A stretch of DNA of 60,478 nt from JAUSIF01 sp036556265 (GTDB lineage Bacteria > Pseudomonadota > Alphaproteobacteria > Rhizobiales > Xanthobacteraceae). This document shows positions 24,874-33,866 of the stretch, in pieces. The translations under genes were made by a program, and so were the position numbers. Under the pieces are notes generated by a model, which made no database searches, was not told the DNA's origin, and saw nothing but the letters and a program-made list of their open reading frames with translations. Positions within the stretch are counted from its first letter, which is position 1. Each line of letters begins with the position of its first letter. Where the stretch lies: contig DATBJU010000106.1 in assembly GCA_036556265.1 (NCBI GenBank), positions 1-60,478 of the forward strand. Reading direction: 5' to 3'.

Positions 24874-25080
24874 ATGACCATTAACGTCACCCGCAAGCCG
24901 AGCCAGCGCACGCAATCGGAACCTGTTTTCCCTCGTCGCAAGTCGGCGCCAGTCGACGATGTGGAGCTGAACTCCGACGAGAGCTTCCCGGCGAGTGACG
25001 CACCGAGTTGGACTCCGGTGGCGCGCGTCGGCAGTCCCCGCGCCAGCGTAAGTCCCGAACCGAGCGAAGTCCGACGCTGA
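24874..25080 (+). CDS. Small conserved hypothetical protein with ESFPASD motif
   Basis: A 68-residue, charged, probably disordered cytoplasmic protein. The centre NSDESFPASDAPSWTPVARV carries the D-E-S-F-P-A-S-D-x-P-S-W motif that recurs in small proteins of rhizobia and other alphaproteobacteria; its function is unknown. GGAGG precedes the ATG by seven bases. It is divergent from the CBS gene and shares the palindromic EcfG promoter region, suggesting a role under general stress. Confidence 0.75.
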   Translation: MTINVTRKPSQRTQSEPVFPRRKSAPVDDVELNSDESFPASDAPSWTPVARVGSPRASVSPEPSEVRR

Positions 25081-25285
25081 CGTTTCAGGAACTGAGCGCC
25101 GGCGCGAAAGAAGCAGTGGCAACCGTTGTCAGCGGAGCCAGGCTGCTCGCGAACGGAGACCGCTGGGGGCGCAAAATCGCAAAAAAAAACATTGCGCTGG
25201 ACGCGCGTTACCGCTGACGCTGCACCCTTGCCTCTGGCCCGCGTTTCTGGTCCCCTCAGTCCGTTTCCGCTTGCCGGAGCCGCGA

Positions 25286-25522
25286 ATGATCCCCTTCTTC
25301 GTCCAGATCAAGTGCCAGCTCGGCAAGTCCTACGAGGTGGCAAACCGTCTCGCCGACGCCGAAATCGCGTCAGAAATCTACTCCACCGCTGGCGAGTTCG
25401 ATCTTCTCGTGAAGTTCTACGTCGAGGACGGCACCGACATCGGCCATTTCATCAACGAGCGGGTCCAGACCATTCCGGGAATCCAAGACACCCGGACAAT
25501 CATTACCTTCAAGGCGTTCTGA
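25286..25522 (+). CDS. Stand-alone RAM (Lrp/AsnC ligand-binding) domain protein
   Basis: A 78-residue protein corresponding to the C-terminal ligand-binding/oligomerisation half of Lrp/AsnC regulators (FFVQIKCQLGKSYEVANRLA, then YSTAGEFDLLVKFYV). No DNA-binding helix-turn-helix is present. Such single RAM proteins form ring oligomers, bind amino acids and may modulate other Lrp proteins. I start at the ATG; a TTG five codons upstream is possible. It converges on the DMT transporter gene with three bases between the stops. Confidence 0.88.
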   Translation: MIPFFVQIKCQLGKSYEVANRLADAEIASEIYSTAGEFDLLVKFYVEDGTDIGHFINERVQTIPGIQDTRTIITFKAF

Positions 25523-25525
25523 CGC

Positions 25526-26455
25526 CTAGACCGTGGGACCACCTGTAGGCGGGCCTTCCGCTCGCTTCTCCTCGGTGCGATCAAGCCCGAGCCGGTGCTC
25601 GCGCCAGATCACGAACAGCCCGGCCCCGATCACGATTGCCGCGCCCACAAGGACGACGCTCGTCGGCACTTCGCCGAACCACACGTACCCGATCACGATC
25701 GAGTAGATCATGCCCGAGTAGGCGAACGGCGCGACCACGGATGCGGGTGCGTGCCGATAGCTCTCGGTAATCAGCAGTTGCCCGACGCCGCCAAGCAATC
25801 CCATTGCAATCATCCAGGCGAGCTCGCTTCGCGTCGGCAGCGTCCAACCCCACGGCAGTGTCAGGAGCCCGGACAGCGAGCACACGATCGAGAAATAGAA
25901 CACGAGCGAAGCCGTGGTCTCGGTACGCGACAGATGGCGCACCTGCGTCATCGCAATCGCGACCGCGAAGGCGCCGGCGATCGCGAACATTGTCCCGAGC
26001 GCGGTGCCCGCCCCGCGTGTCGCACCGCCGACGTTCGGATAGATCATGACCAGGACGCCGATGAAGCCCGCGGCGACTGCGCTCCAGCGCCGCGCGCGCA
26101 CCACCTCTCCGAGCAAAAGTGCCGAGAGCGCCACCGTGAACAGTGGCGTCGCGAATCCGATCGCGGTTGCTTCCGCGAGCGGCAGGAAGGCGAGCGCCGC
26201 AAAATTCAGAAACATCGCGACTGCTCCGGTGACGCTGCGCGTCAAGTGTGCAATCGGATTTTTCGTTCGCAGCGCGGTCGTCAACTCCCGCTGCCAGATG
26301 AGCATGATCAGGATTGGAACCACCGCAACTGCACTCCGCGCAAAAACCACCTCGCCGAGTGGAACGGTCTGAGTGAGATAGCGCACGACCGCACCCATCA
26401 GGGTGAATGCGAAGATCGACGCCAAGACCAGGGCGATGCCGACAAGCTGATTCAT
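25526..26455 (-). CDS. DMT (EamA) family transporter
   Basis: A 309-residue inner-membrane protein with ten predicted helices in two EamA repeats, such as LVGIALVLASIFAFTLMGAV at the start and PASVVAPFAYSGMIYSIVIG in the second half. EamA proteins export metabolites or amino acids. The tail REHRLGLDRTEEKRAEGP is cytoplasmic. I start at MNQLVGIALV. It follows a second, clearly paralogous transporter on the same strand, separated by about 60 bases; the two have almost the same C-terminal motif. Substrate is unknown. Confidence 0.88.
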   Translation of the reverse strand: MNQLVGIALVLASIFAFTLMGAVVRYLTQTVPLGEVVFARSAVAVVPILIMLIWQRELTTALRTKNPIAHLTRSVTGAVAMFLNFAALAFLPLAEATAIGFATPLFTVALSALLLGEVVRARRWSAVAAGFIGVLVMIYPNVGGATRGAGTALGTMFAIAGAFAVAIAMTQVRHLSRTETTASLVFYFSIVCSLSGLLTLPWGWTLPTRSELAWMIAMGLLGGVGQLLITESYRHAPASVVAPFAYSGMIYSIVIGYVWFGEVPTSVVLVGAAIVIGAGLFVIWREHRLGLDRTEEKRAEGPPTGGPTV

Positions 26456-26514
26456 GGGACCACGCGCGAAATCGCCCACCGTCTAGCGCATGCCGTCTGG
26501 CCGCGCACCCCTGC

Positions 26515-27444
26515 TCACCCAGTGGGCGGCCCTACTGGCGGCGTCGTCAACTGCTGCTTGCGCCGGCGATCGAGGCCGAGCTGGTGCTCGCGCCAGATGA
26601 CGAAAAGACCGGAGCCGATCACGATCGCCGCCCCGAAGAACACGATCACGGCCGGCAACTCGCCGAGCCAGAGATAGCCGATCAGCGTCGCCCATAACAT
26701 CGACGCGTAGCCGAACGGCGCCACAACCGAAGCCGGCGCGTGACGCAGGCTTTCTGTGATGAGTGACTGACCGAGGCCGCCGAACACGCCGATCCCAATC
26801 AAGGCGATGAAATCCGCCGGCGACGGCATTGCCCAACCCCAGTAGAGCGTGGCAAGGCCCACGATCGACGCGAAGATCGAATAGAATAACACCAGTGCAG
26901 CCGTGGTCTCGGTTTTGGCGAGATGCCGCAGCTGCGTCATCACCACCGCGATCAGCAACGCGCTGATCAACACGAGCACAGCGCCAACTGCCGCGCCCGA
27001 GTCGTGCGACGGCCCGCCGAGGTGCGGCGACAGCATAATCAGGACGCCAAGAAAACCGACGAACACGGCGCTCCAACGCCATAGCCGAACCGTCTCGCGC
27101 AGGAACAGTGCCGCAAGCACCACGGTGAACAGGGGTGTTGCGAAGCCGATTGCCGTCGCCTCGGCGAGCGGGATGCGGATCAAGCCGCCGTAATTGCAGA
27201 AGATTGAAGCGATGTTCGCGAAGCTGCGCGTTACGTGACCGGCGAGGTTCTTCGTGCGGATCGTCTTGCGCAGCTCGCCCCTTATCGCAAGCCCGACCGC
27301 CAACGGCACCAGCACCACGAAGTTTCGCGCGAACACCATCTCGCCGACCGGCACGCGATCGCCGATGTAGCGCACCATCGCGCCCATGAGCGAAAAGCCC
27401 ATGGTGGAGCAGATGCAGAGCAAAATGCCGAAGAGCGGATTCAT
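26515..27444 (-). CDS. DMT (EamA) family transporter, paralogue
   Basis: A 309-residue membrane protein with the same length and helix pattern as its downstream neighbour (MNPLFGILLCICSTMGFSLM; PASVVAPFGYASMLWATLIG; IGSGLFVIWREHQLGLDRRR). The shared stretch EATAIGFATPLFTVVLAALFL shows a tandem duplication. It starts at an inner ATG because the 17 upstream residues are hydrophilic and lack a ribosome site. Both copies are intact, so they may have diverged in substrate or have come to work as a pair. Confidence 0.88.
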   Translation of the reverse strand: MNPLFGILLCICSTMGFSLMGAMVRYIGDRVPVGEMVFARNFVVLVPLAVGLAIRGELRKTIRTKNLAGHVTRSFANIASIFCNYGGLIRIPLAEATAIGFATPLFTVVLAALFLRETVRLWRWSAVFVGFLGVLIMLSPHLGGPSHDSGAAVGAVLVLISALLIAVVMTQLRHLAKTETTAALVLFYSIFASIVGLATLYWGWAMPSPADFIALIGIGVFGGLGQSLITESLRHAPASVVAPFGYASMLWATLIGYLWLGELPAVIVFFGAAIVIGSGLFVIWREHQLGLDRRRKQQLTTPPVGPPTG

Positions 27445-27535
27445 TCGATCGCGGCGGAGCCCGACTCGCTCCGGGCTGGGCGCGCAGAAAAGCACGGTGG
27501 AGCCGCGGCTGAAAGGCCGTTCGAACCGCGAACGC

Positions 27536-28438
27536 CTAGTTGCGAGGCCCTGATCCAGGCTGGAGCGATTTCAGGTAGCTCGCCATGGCCCTGCGATCGT
27601 CAGCCGACAATTGCGAGGTATTGCGCACGACCGAGCGCATGTCGCCGGCCACGTCACCGTGTTGCGGCCTGGCGCCGAATTCGAGGAGCGCAACGAAATC
27701 CTCCTCGTTCCATCTGGCGAGCGACTGCTGCGTGATATCCGGAACCGACCCTTCACCTGCCGGATTCGGACCGCCGGTGTAGCGCCGTGCGCTGATGATG
27801 CCGCCGAGAAAATCCCGCGCGCTATGGCATTCGGCACAATGACCGGGCCCTTCCACAAGGTATGCTCCGCGATTCCAACTCTCAGGTTTCGCACGGTCCG
27901 GCTGGAACGGCTTTCCATCCACATACAGATATTTCCAGAGTCCAACCCCCGCGCGAAAACTGAGGGGGAATGGCAAATCGTGCCCCAGGGACTTCCCCTC
28001 GATGGCGGGAAGGGTCTTCAGGAAGGCGAACAGATCGCGCGTGTCAGCGATCCGCATGCGCTGATACGAAGTGTAGGGAAATGCCGGATAGTAATGCCGG
28101 CCGTCGGGCGACGACCCTTTCAGCATGGCGCCGGCGAACTGAGCTTCATTCCAGCTTCCGATTCCGTCGCGCGCATGCGGGGAGATGTTCGGCACCCGAA
28201 ACGTGCCGAACTTCGTCTTCAGCTCGCGCCCACCGCCCAGACGCATCGGATCGTCCTGGCCCGCAGTCGCATGGCACGCCGCGCACCCGCCGGCAAAGAA
28301 CATCCAGCGGCCATTTTCGAGATTGGGCGAATGCGGCCCGAACAGAGATGCCGGCACGGTCTTCGCCGCGGTCAATCCGAGCACGATTGGCCCGCCCAGG
28401 ACGATCGCCGCGAGGATCAGGATGAACAGGCGCCGCAT
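27536..28438 (-). CDS. Membrane-anchored diheme cytochrome c
   Basis: A 300-residue periplasmic cytochrome with an N-terminal anchor (LFILILAAIVLGGPIVLGL) and two c-type heme sites, GGCAACHATAG and GHCAECHSARD. The start MRRLFILILA is followed by domains like those in the cytochrome subunits of membrane-bound alcohol/aldehyde dehydrogenases and in IorB/NicB-type molybdoenzyme partners. It lies beside cytochrome c' and two molybdopterin-binding dehydrogenase subunits on the same strand, which makes it a likely electron acceptor for them. Methionine residues near the C-terminal parts could be axial ligands, but I did not assign them. Confidence 0.92.
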   Translation of the reverse strand: MRRLFILILAAIVLGGPIVLGLTAAKTVPASLFGPHSPNLENGRWMFFAGGCAACHATAGQDDPMRLGGGRELKTKFGTFRVPNISPHARDGIGSWNEAQFAGAMLKGSSPDGRHYYPAFPYTSYQRMRIADTRDLFAFLKTLPAIEGKSLGHDLPFPLSFRAGVGLWKYLYVDGKPFQPDRAKPESWNRGAYLVEGPGHCAECHSARDFLGGIISARRYTGGPNPAGEGSVPDITQQSLARWNEEDFVALLEFGARPQHGDVAGDMRSVVRNTSQLSADDRRAMASYLKSLQPGSGPRN

Positions 28439-28496
28439 GAGTTCGGCTAACCGCTGATCCGTCGCTCTCGCCTGGTCGCTCACGCCAAAAGCAGCA

Positions 28497-28946
28497 CTAT
28501 TTTCGTACCATGTAGTCGTCGTGACAACTGTCGCAGTTTCTCCGCACCATCGCGAAAGCTTCCTTGAGACCCTCAAGGCTGGTTGCCTTTGCCTTCGCCG
28601 CCGGCAGTTCTTCAGCGTATTTCGCAAACCTCCCGTCGAAGTCGCTCTTGTTCTGCCAGATCTTCGGCGAGGCGAAATAGTCGCTGCCGGGCCGCGTCGC
28701 TCCCTCGGTCCCCGCCGGGAAAAGCGGCGGAAGCTTCTTCGCCACGTCAATCAACTGCGCGAATGCTTGGTCGACCTTCGCCTGATCGTACGGCTCCTGG
28801 CCGCGCAGCATCTTCGGGAAGGTCCCATAGCCGTGCGCACCATTGGCACGCATGAGCTCCTTGCGGAGCGCGACAGGGTCGACTTGCGCGAGAACGATAC
28901 CAGTCACGCCCAGAATCACGGCCACGGTCAGAACGGCGCGAAACAT
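28497..28946 (-). CDS. Cytochrome c' family protein
   Basis: A 149-residue secreted cytochrome. The signal peptide is MFRAVLTVAVILGVTGIVLA. The single heme motif is at the C-terminus in RRNCDSCHDDYMVRK, as in the four-helix-bundle cytochromes c', where a helix precedes the C-x-x-C-H. KELMRANGAHGYG near the N-terminus supplies the family's opening helix. Members bind NO or CO at a five-coordinate heme and may guard against NO, or carry electrons. Located between the diheme cytochrome and the molybdo-subunit genes. Confidence 0.9.
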   Translation of the reverse strand: MFRAVLTVAVILGVTGIVLAQVDPVALRKELMRANGAHGYGTFPKMLRGQEPYDQAKVDQAFAQLIDVAKKLPPLFPAGTEGATRPGSDYFASPKIWQNKSDFDGRFAKYAEELPAAKAKATSLEGLKEAFAMVRRNCDSCHDDYMVRK

Positions 28947-29070
28947 GCTTTTTCCCTTTGAAATCAGAACGACGGCCGCAAGGCCATCGTCATGCAAACA
29001 CCGGATCAAAAATCCTATTCCACCGAAGTCGACGCCGCCGTCTCTTGGCGACGGCCTGACGGGATTGTGA

Positions 29071-31374
29071 TTAGGAGCGTCTGCGGCCAACCCGACTGTA
29101 AATGGCTTGCCAGACACGCGCCGGCGTCGCAGGCATATCGATCGAAGTGATACCGAAGCCGCGGTCCAGCGCATCGACCACGGCGTTCATCACCGCGGGA
29201 CAGGCGCCGATCGTGCCCGCTTCGCCCGCGCCTTTGATGCCCAACGCATGACTCGTGCAAGGCACGTTGCGTGTCTCGAATTGGATCATGCTCATGTCGC
29301 GCGCGTGCGGCAGCGCGTAATCCATGAGACTTGCCGTGAGTAACTGACCTGACGTGTCATAGACGGCCTGCTCGGAAAGCGCCTGCCCCACGCCCTGCAC
29401 GATACCACCGTGGATCTGTCCCTCGAGCAGCAGCGGATTGATCGTAAGGCCGAAGTCGTCGACCACCCAATATCCGACGATTGCGATTCCGCCAGATTCG
29501 GGATCGAGTTCCACTTCGCAGATATGAGTCCCGTTCGGATAAGTCGGTCCGCGCGGCTGATAGATGTCTTGCGCAACCAGCTTTTCCGACTTTTCGTGTT
29601 TTTCGGCGAGCGCGGCGAATGTAATCAGTCGGTTCGACCCGGTAACGCGAACCGCACCATCGACGATTTCGAGCTTGTCGACCGGCGCTTCGAGGTCTTC
29701 TGATGCGAGCTCCTTGAGCTGCCCCGCGAGTTTCTTCGCGGCCATTCCCACCGATGGTCCGCCAGTCGGCAATGAGCGCGACCCGCCGGTGCCTCCGCCG
29801 CTCGGCAGGTCCCTGGTATCGCCTTGGTGCGTAACGATCCTCTCAAGCGGCAGGTCGAGCTCATCCGCAACGAACTGGGCATACGCGGTGGCGTGCCCCT
29901 GCCCGTTTGACTGCGTGCCGATATGGAGCGTCGCCGACCCATCGCGCTCGATGCGAAGCCGCGCCGTCTCGCCCGCGACCCCGCCGCACGCTTCAATGTA
30001 GCTCGAGATACCGATTCCCCGAACGCGTCCCCGCTTCTCGGCCGCCCTGGCACGCTTGTCGAAACCCCTCCAATCGGCCAGTTCCTGCGCGCGCGTGAGA
30101 TGCCCGTCGAATTCGCCGCTGTCATAGGTCCGCCCGGTCGCCGTCCTGTACGGCATCGCGGCGGGCGGAATGAAGTTGATCCTTCGCAACTCGTCCTGCG
30201 CGACGCCGATCTCGCGCCCGACGGCGTGCACGAGCCGCTCGATCACGTAGGCAGCTTCCGGCCGGCCCGCGCCGCGATAGGCGTCGACCGGCAAGGTGTG
30301 CGTGTAGATGCCGCGAATGCGCGCGTGCATGATCGGGATCGCATAGACGCCCGGGAGCATCGTCGCCCCGTTCGCGGGGATGAACGGACCGAAGAACGAG
30401 AGATACGCGCCGAGATTGGCGATCGTATCCACGCGCATAGCGACAAAACGGTGGTTCTTGTCGAGCGCCATCTCCGCGACCGTGACGTTGTCGCGTCCAT
30501 GTGCGTCGCCGAGAAAATGCTCGCTACGGTCTGCGACCCAGGCGACCGCCCGGTTGAGCCGCTCCGCCGCGACCGCCGCGAGCGCGTACTCGCGATACGG
30601 TCCCAGTTTGGCGCCGAATCCGCCGCCTACGTCGCCCGTCACCACCCGCAGCTGGTCGTGCGGAATCTTGAACACCTTGTCGGCGAGCGCATTGCGGATG
30701 ATGTGGCTGCCCTGCGTGCTGACCGTGAGCTTCAACGGCTCGCCGCCGGACGCGGGTTCGGCGATCGCGCCACGCGTCTCCATGTAGTTCGCCACAAGGC
30801 GCTGGTTGATGAGCTCAAGCTTGATGACCTTTGCCGCGCCCGCGAACGCGCGTTCGGTGCCGACGCGGTCGCCGTGTTCGACCGTGAACGCGACGTTGCC
30901 GCGCCGCTCGGCCCAGACCTGTGGCGCCCCCTCTGCAGCGGCTTCCTTGAGATCCGCCACGGCAGCCAGCGGCTCCCAATTGATTTCGAGCGCCTCGGCT
31001 GCGTCCCGCGCCATGTCGAGCGTATCGGCCACGATGAAAGCGACAGCATCGCCCACGTGCCGCACTTCTTCGTTTGCGAGCAGCGGATAGGGCGGAACCC
31101 ACATCTGTTCCTCGTCCACGGGCTTGATCGTACCCTGGCACGGTAGCGAGCCAAATTCGGCGATATCCGCAGCCACGAGCACGAGCCGCACGCCGGCAAG
31201 CCCACGCACCGCATCAAGATTCTTGATTGCGAAGCGCGCGTGCGCGTGCGGCGAGCGCACGACGGCCGCGCGCAGTGCATCGTGCGGCACGACGTCCGCG
31301 AGATAGCGGCCGTGCCCCGTCAGGAGCGACGCGTCTTCGAGCCGCACATGCGGCTGACCGACTCCGAACTTCAC
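29071..31374 (-). CDS. Molybdopterin-binding dehydrogenase subunit, form II CoxL-like
   Basis: A 767-residue subunit of the xanthine oxidase family. It shows the start MKFGVGQPHVRLEDASLLTG, GGGFGAKLGPYREYALAA, AYRGAGR (365-371) and the C-terminal KGAGEAGTIGACPAVMNAVV with the catalytic glutamate. AYRGAGR marks form II CoxL proteins, not true CO dehydrogenase (AYRCSFR), so an aldehyde, aromatic or N-heterocycle substrate is more likely. It should need a small [2Fe-2S] and a medium FAD subunit, but neither is in the window. A terminator-like hairpin sits between it and the paralogue upstream. Confidence 0.92.
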   Translation of the reverse strand: MKFGVGQPHVRLEDASLLTGHGRYLADVVPHDALRAAVVRSPHAHARFAIKNLDAVRGLAGVRLVLVAADIAEFGSLPCQGTIKPVDEEQMWVPPYPLLANEEVRHVGDAVAFIVADTLDMARDAAEALEINWEPLAAVADLKEAAAEGAPQVWAERRGNVAFTVEHGDRVGTERAFAGAAKVIKLELINQRLVANYMETRGAIAEPASGGEPLKLTVSTQGSHIIRNALADKVFKIPHDQLRVVTGDVGGGFGAKLGPYREYALAAVAAERLNRAVAWVADRSEHFLGDAHGRDNVTVAEMALDKNHRFVAMRVDTIANLGAYLSFFGPFIPANGATMLPGVYAIPIMHARIRGIYTHTLPVDAYRGAGRPEAAYVIERLVHAVGREIGVAQDELRRINFIPPAAMPYRTATGRTYDSGEFDGHLTRAQELADWRGFDKRARAAEKRGRVRGIGISSYIEACGGVAGETARLRIERDGSATLHIGTQSNGQGHATAYAQFVADELDLPLERIVTHQGDTRDLPSGGGTGGSRSLPTGGPSVGMAAKKLAGQLKELASEDLEAPVDKLEIVDGAVRVTGSNRLITFAALAEKHEKSEKLVAQDIYQPRGPTYPNGTHICEVELDPESGGIAIVGYWVVDDFGLTINPLLLEGQIHGGIVQGVGQALSEQAVYDTSGQLLTASLMDYALPHARDMSMIQFETRNVPCTSHALGIKGAGEAGTIGACPAVMNAVVDALDRGFGITSIDMPATPARVWQAIYSRVGRRRS

Positions 31375-31414
31375 GTTGCTCGCCTCGCGCTGCGCGGACG
31401 TGCCCCCGCAAAAG

Positions 31415-31441
31415 GCATCGCCGGGGCTAGCCCGGCGATGC
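31415..31441 (-). terminator. Hairpin with short T-run between the two molybdo-subunit genes
   Basis: GCATCGCCGGG-N5-CCCGGCGATGC is a perfect 11-base-pair stem with a 5-base loop. On the minus strand it is followed by CTTTTGC, so it can act as an intrinsic terminator for the upstream paralogue and separate the two transcripts. It could alternatively be a short repeat. Confidence 0.6.
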
Positions 31442-31470
31442 GAGGGAGAATACTCGAAAGTGCGTTCGGT

Positions 31471-33771
31471 TCAATTCGCTCGAGCGCGAATTGCCCGCCA
31501 CACTCGCTCCGGTGTCGCCGGCATATCAAATTTCTTGATGCCGAATCCGCGATCCAGCGCGTCGATCACCGCGTTCATGACGGCCGGTGTCGCGCCGATC
31601 GTGCCCGCCTCGCCTGCGCCCTTCACACCGAGCGGATTGGCGGTACACGGCACATTCCGCGTCTCGAAGTGGATGGCCGGGAAGTGGTCTGCGCGCGGCA
31701 TGGCATAGTCCATGAAGCTCGCAGTGAGCAGCTGGCCGTCCTCGCCATAAACCGTATTTTCCATGAGGGCCTGACCAGCACCCTGCACAATGCCACCGAG
31801 CACCTGTCCTTCGAGCAGCAGCGGATTGAGTGTTACTCCGAAGTCATCCACCACCGTGTAGCGCACGATGACGACCTCACCCGTTTCCGGGTCCAACTCG
31901 ACCTCGCACACGTGCGTGCCGTTGGGGAAGGTGTAGCCGGGCGGCATGTAATTCTTCACCTCCGCCACGCGCTGCTCGGGCGGCATCTTTTGCGCAAGCT
32001 GGGCAAGCGAAATCGTGCGGTTCGTGCCGGAAACGCGTACGACGCCGTCAGAAATCTCCAACTTCTCCGCGTCCGCCTCGAGCTCCTTTGCGGCCGCCGC
32101 CTTCACGTTCGTGACGATCGTGCGCGTGCAGTCCTGCACGACTGGCCCGCCGGTGGGCATCGAACGCGAGCCGACGGTTCCGCCACCATTGTCGAGGGCG
32201 TCCGAGTCGCCCTGCTCGACGCGGATTTGATCGAGCGGAAGATCGACCTCCTGCGAGACGATCTGCGCATAGGTGGTCTTGTGACCCTGACCCTGCGCTA
32301 ACGTGCCGATGTGCACGGTGATCGTACCATCAGTCTCGAGGATCACCTTGCCGTCCTCCGGCGCCGTCAGGCCGCAAGCCTCGATGTAGCTCGACAAGCC
32401 GATGCCACGCACCTTGCCGCGCCCCTTCGTTTCACTCGCACGCTTGTCGAAGCCCTTCCAGTCGGCCACGTCCTGTGCACGCGCGAGATGCCCCGCGAAG
32501 TCGCCGCTGTCATATTTCTTGTGGGTCGGCGTCTCGTACGGCATCTCGGTCTTATCGATGAAGTTCTTGCGCCGCACTTCGTCGGGCGCAACACCCGTCT
32601 CGCGCGCGATCGCGTCGACCAGCCGCTCGATCAGGTAGGCAGCCTCGGGTCGACCCGCCCCGCGATATGCATCGACCGTGTGCGTGTGCGTGTACACTCC
32701 GTGCGCTTTCACATAGGCGTGTGGAATTCGATACGAGCCCGGATACATCGTCATGCCGAGGAACGGCACGTACGGCGCAACGATCGAAAGATACGATCCC
32801 ATGTTTGCGAGGATGTCGACCTTAAGAGCGAGGAAGCGGCCATCCCGATCGAGCGCCATCTCCGCAACCGTGTAGTTGTCCCGGCCCTGCGAGTCGCTGA
32901 GGAAGTGATCGCTGCGGTCGGAAATCCATGCCACCGGCTTGTGCAGCTTCTGCGTTGCGACCGCGGACAAGATGTAGTCGCGGTACGGCGCGCCTTTCGT
33001 GCCGAAGCCGCCGCCCACGTCGTGCGCAAGCACGCGAATGTTCTCCTTCGGCATGTGGATCATCTCGGCGAGGTAGTGACGCTGCGCGTGGCTGCCCTGG
33101 CTTGAAATTACGAGTTCAAGCCGTCCGGACTTGTCCACTTCGGCGACGACGCCGCGCGGCTCCATGTAGTTCGTAACGAGGCGCTGATTGACGATGTCGA
33201 GCTTCACGACGCGATTCGCGGACGCGAACGCTTTTTCCGTCGCGTCCTTCTCCCCGAGTTCGAGCGTGAAGGCGATATTGCTGCCGTGCTCCGGCCACAG
33301 CACCGGCGCGTCCTTCTTGATCGCCGCGCGCACGTCGACGACCGTCGGCAATTGCTCCCATTCAATCCCGACCGCCTCCGCTGCGTCGCGCGCCTGCTCC
33401 ACCGTGTCCGCAACGACGAAGGCCACCTCCTCGCCCACGTGCAGCACCCTGTCTTTCGGGAGCGCGTCATAGGGCGGAACCCAGATCTTCGGACCGCCAT
33501 GCATGTGCAAGATCAGCGCGCCGAGGCAGGGAAACGGCGCGAGGCCGGCGACCTCTTCATGCGTAAGAACGAGCTGGACGCCGGGCATTTTCCGCGCGGT
33601 GGTGAGGTCGGTGAACTTGAACTTTGCATGTGCGTGTGGCGAGCGCACGAACACCGCGCGCAATGCGCCGTCCGGGATCAAGTCGGCTACAAAACGCCCC
33701 TTGCCGGTTACGAGCGGCGGGTCTTCGAGCCGAAGGTGAGGTTGACCGATGCCGAACTTGAGTGGGCGCAT
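31471..33771 (-). CDS. Molybdopterin-binding dehydrogenase subunit, form II CoxL-like, paralogue
   Basis: A 766-residue subunit closely related to its downstream neighbour over the whole length (RPLKFGIGQPHLRLEDPPLV; GGGFGTKGAPYRDYILSA; AYRGAGRPEAAYLIERLVD; KGAGEAGTIGATPAVMNAVI). It carries the form II active-site loop and the C-terminal glutamate. The ATG at MRPLKFG is used; the nine residues upstream have no family support. The pair looks like an old tandem duplication since roughly half of the residues differ by eye. No FeS or FAD subunit adjoins, so electrons may go to cytochromes encoded downstream, or to shared subunits elsewhere. Confidence 0.92.
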   Translation of the reverse strand: MRPLKFGIGQPHLRLEDPPLVTGKGRFVADLIPDGALRAVFVRSPHAHAKFKFTDLTTARKMPGVQLVLTHEEVAGLAPFPCLGALILHMHGGPKIWVPPYDALPKDRVLHVGEEVAFVVADTVEQARDAAEAVGIEWEQLPTVVDVRAAIKKDAPVLWPEHGSNIAFTLELGEKDATEKAFASANRVVKLDIVNQRLVTNYMEPRGVVAEVDKSGRLELVISSQGSHAQRHYLAEMIHMPKENIRVLAHDVGGGFGTKGAPYRDYILSAVATQKLHKPVAWISDRSDHFLSDSQGRDNYTVAEMALDRDGRFLALKVDILANMGSYLSIVAPYVPFLGMTMYPGSYRIPHAYVKAHGVYTHTHTVDAYRGAGRPEAAYLIERLVDAIARETGVAPDEVRRKNFIDKTEMPYETPTHKKYDSGDFAGHLARAQDVADWKGFDKRASETKGRGKVRGIGLSSYIEACGLTAPEDGKVILETDGTITVHIGTLAQGQGHKTTYAQIVSQEVDLPLDQIRVEQGDSDALDNGGGTVGSRSMPTGGPVVQDCTRTIVTNVKAAAAKELEADAEKLEISDGVVRVSGTNRTISLAQLAQKMPPEQRVAEVKNYMPPGYTFPNGTHVCEVELDPETGEVVIVRYTVVDDFGVTLNPLLLEGQVLGGIVQGAGQALMENTVYGEDGQLLTASFMDYAMPRADHFPAIHFETRNVPCTANPLGVKGAGEAGTIGATPAVMNAVIDALDRGFGIKKFDMPATPERVWRAIRARAN

Positions 33772-33866
33772 GTTTTTTCCCCCTGCGTAGACAGGCAATT
33801 ACTACGAATAGCCGTCGATGAAAATGCTTGGGGGCACCGCGGGTTGGGCGCTTTCCCAAGAGGCAA

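Noticed and set aside
28972..28992. Hairpin-like sequence GACGGCCGCAAGGCCATCGTC between cytochrome c' and the molybdo-subunit gene
   Set aside because: The stem has mismatches and no T-run follows, so it is not a supported terminator.
29923..31146. A 407-codon plus-strand frame across the molybdo-subunit gene
   Set aside because: It is the mirror frame of a clear CoxL-like gene and has shadow-type composition.
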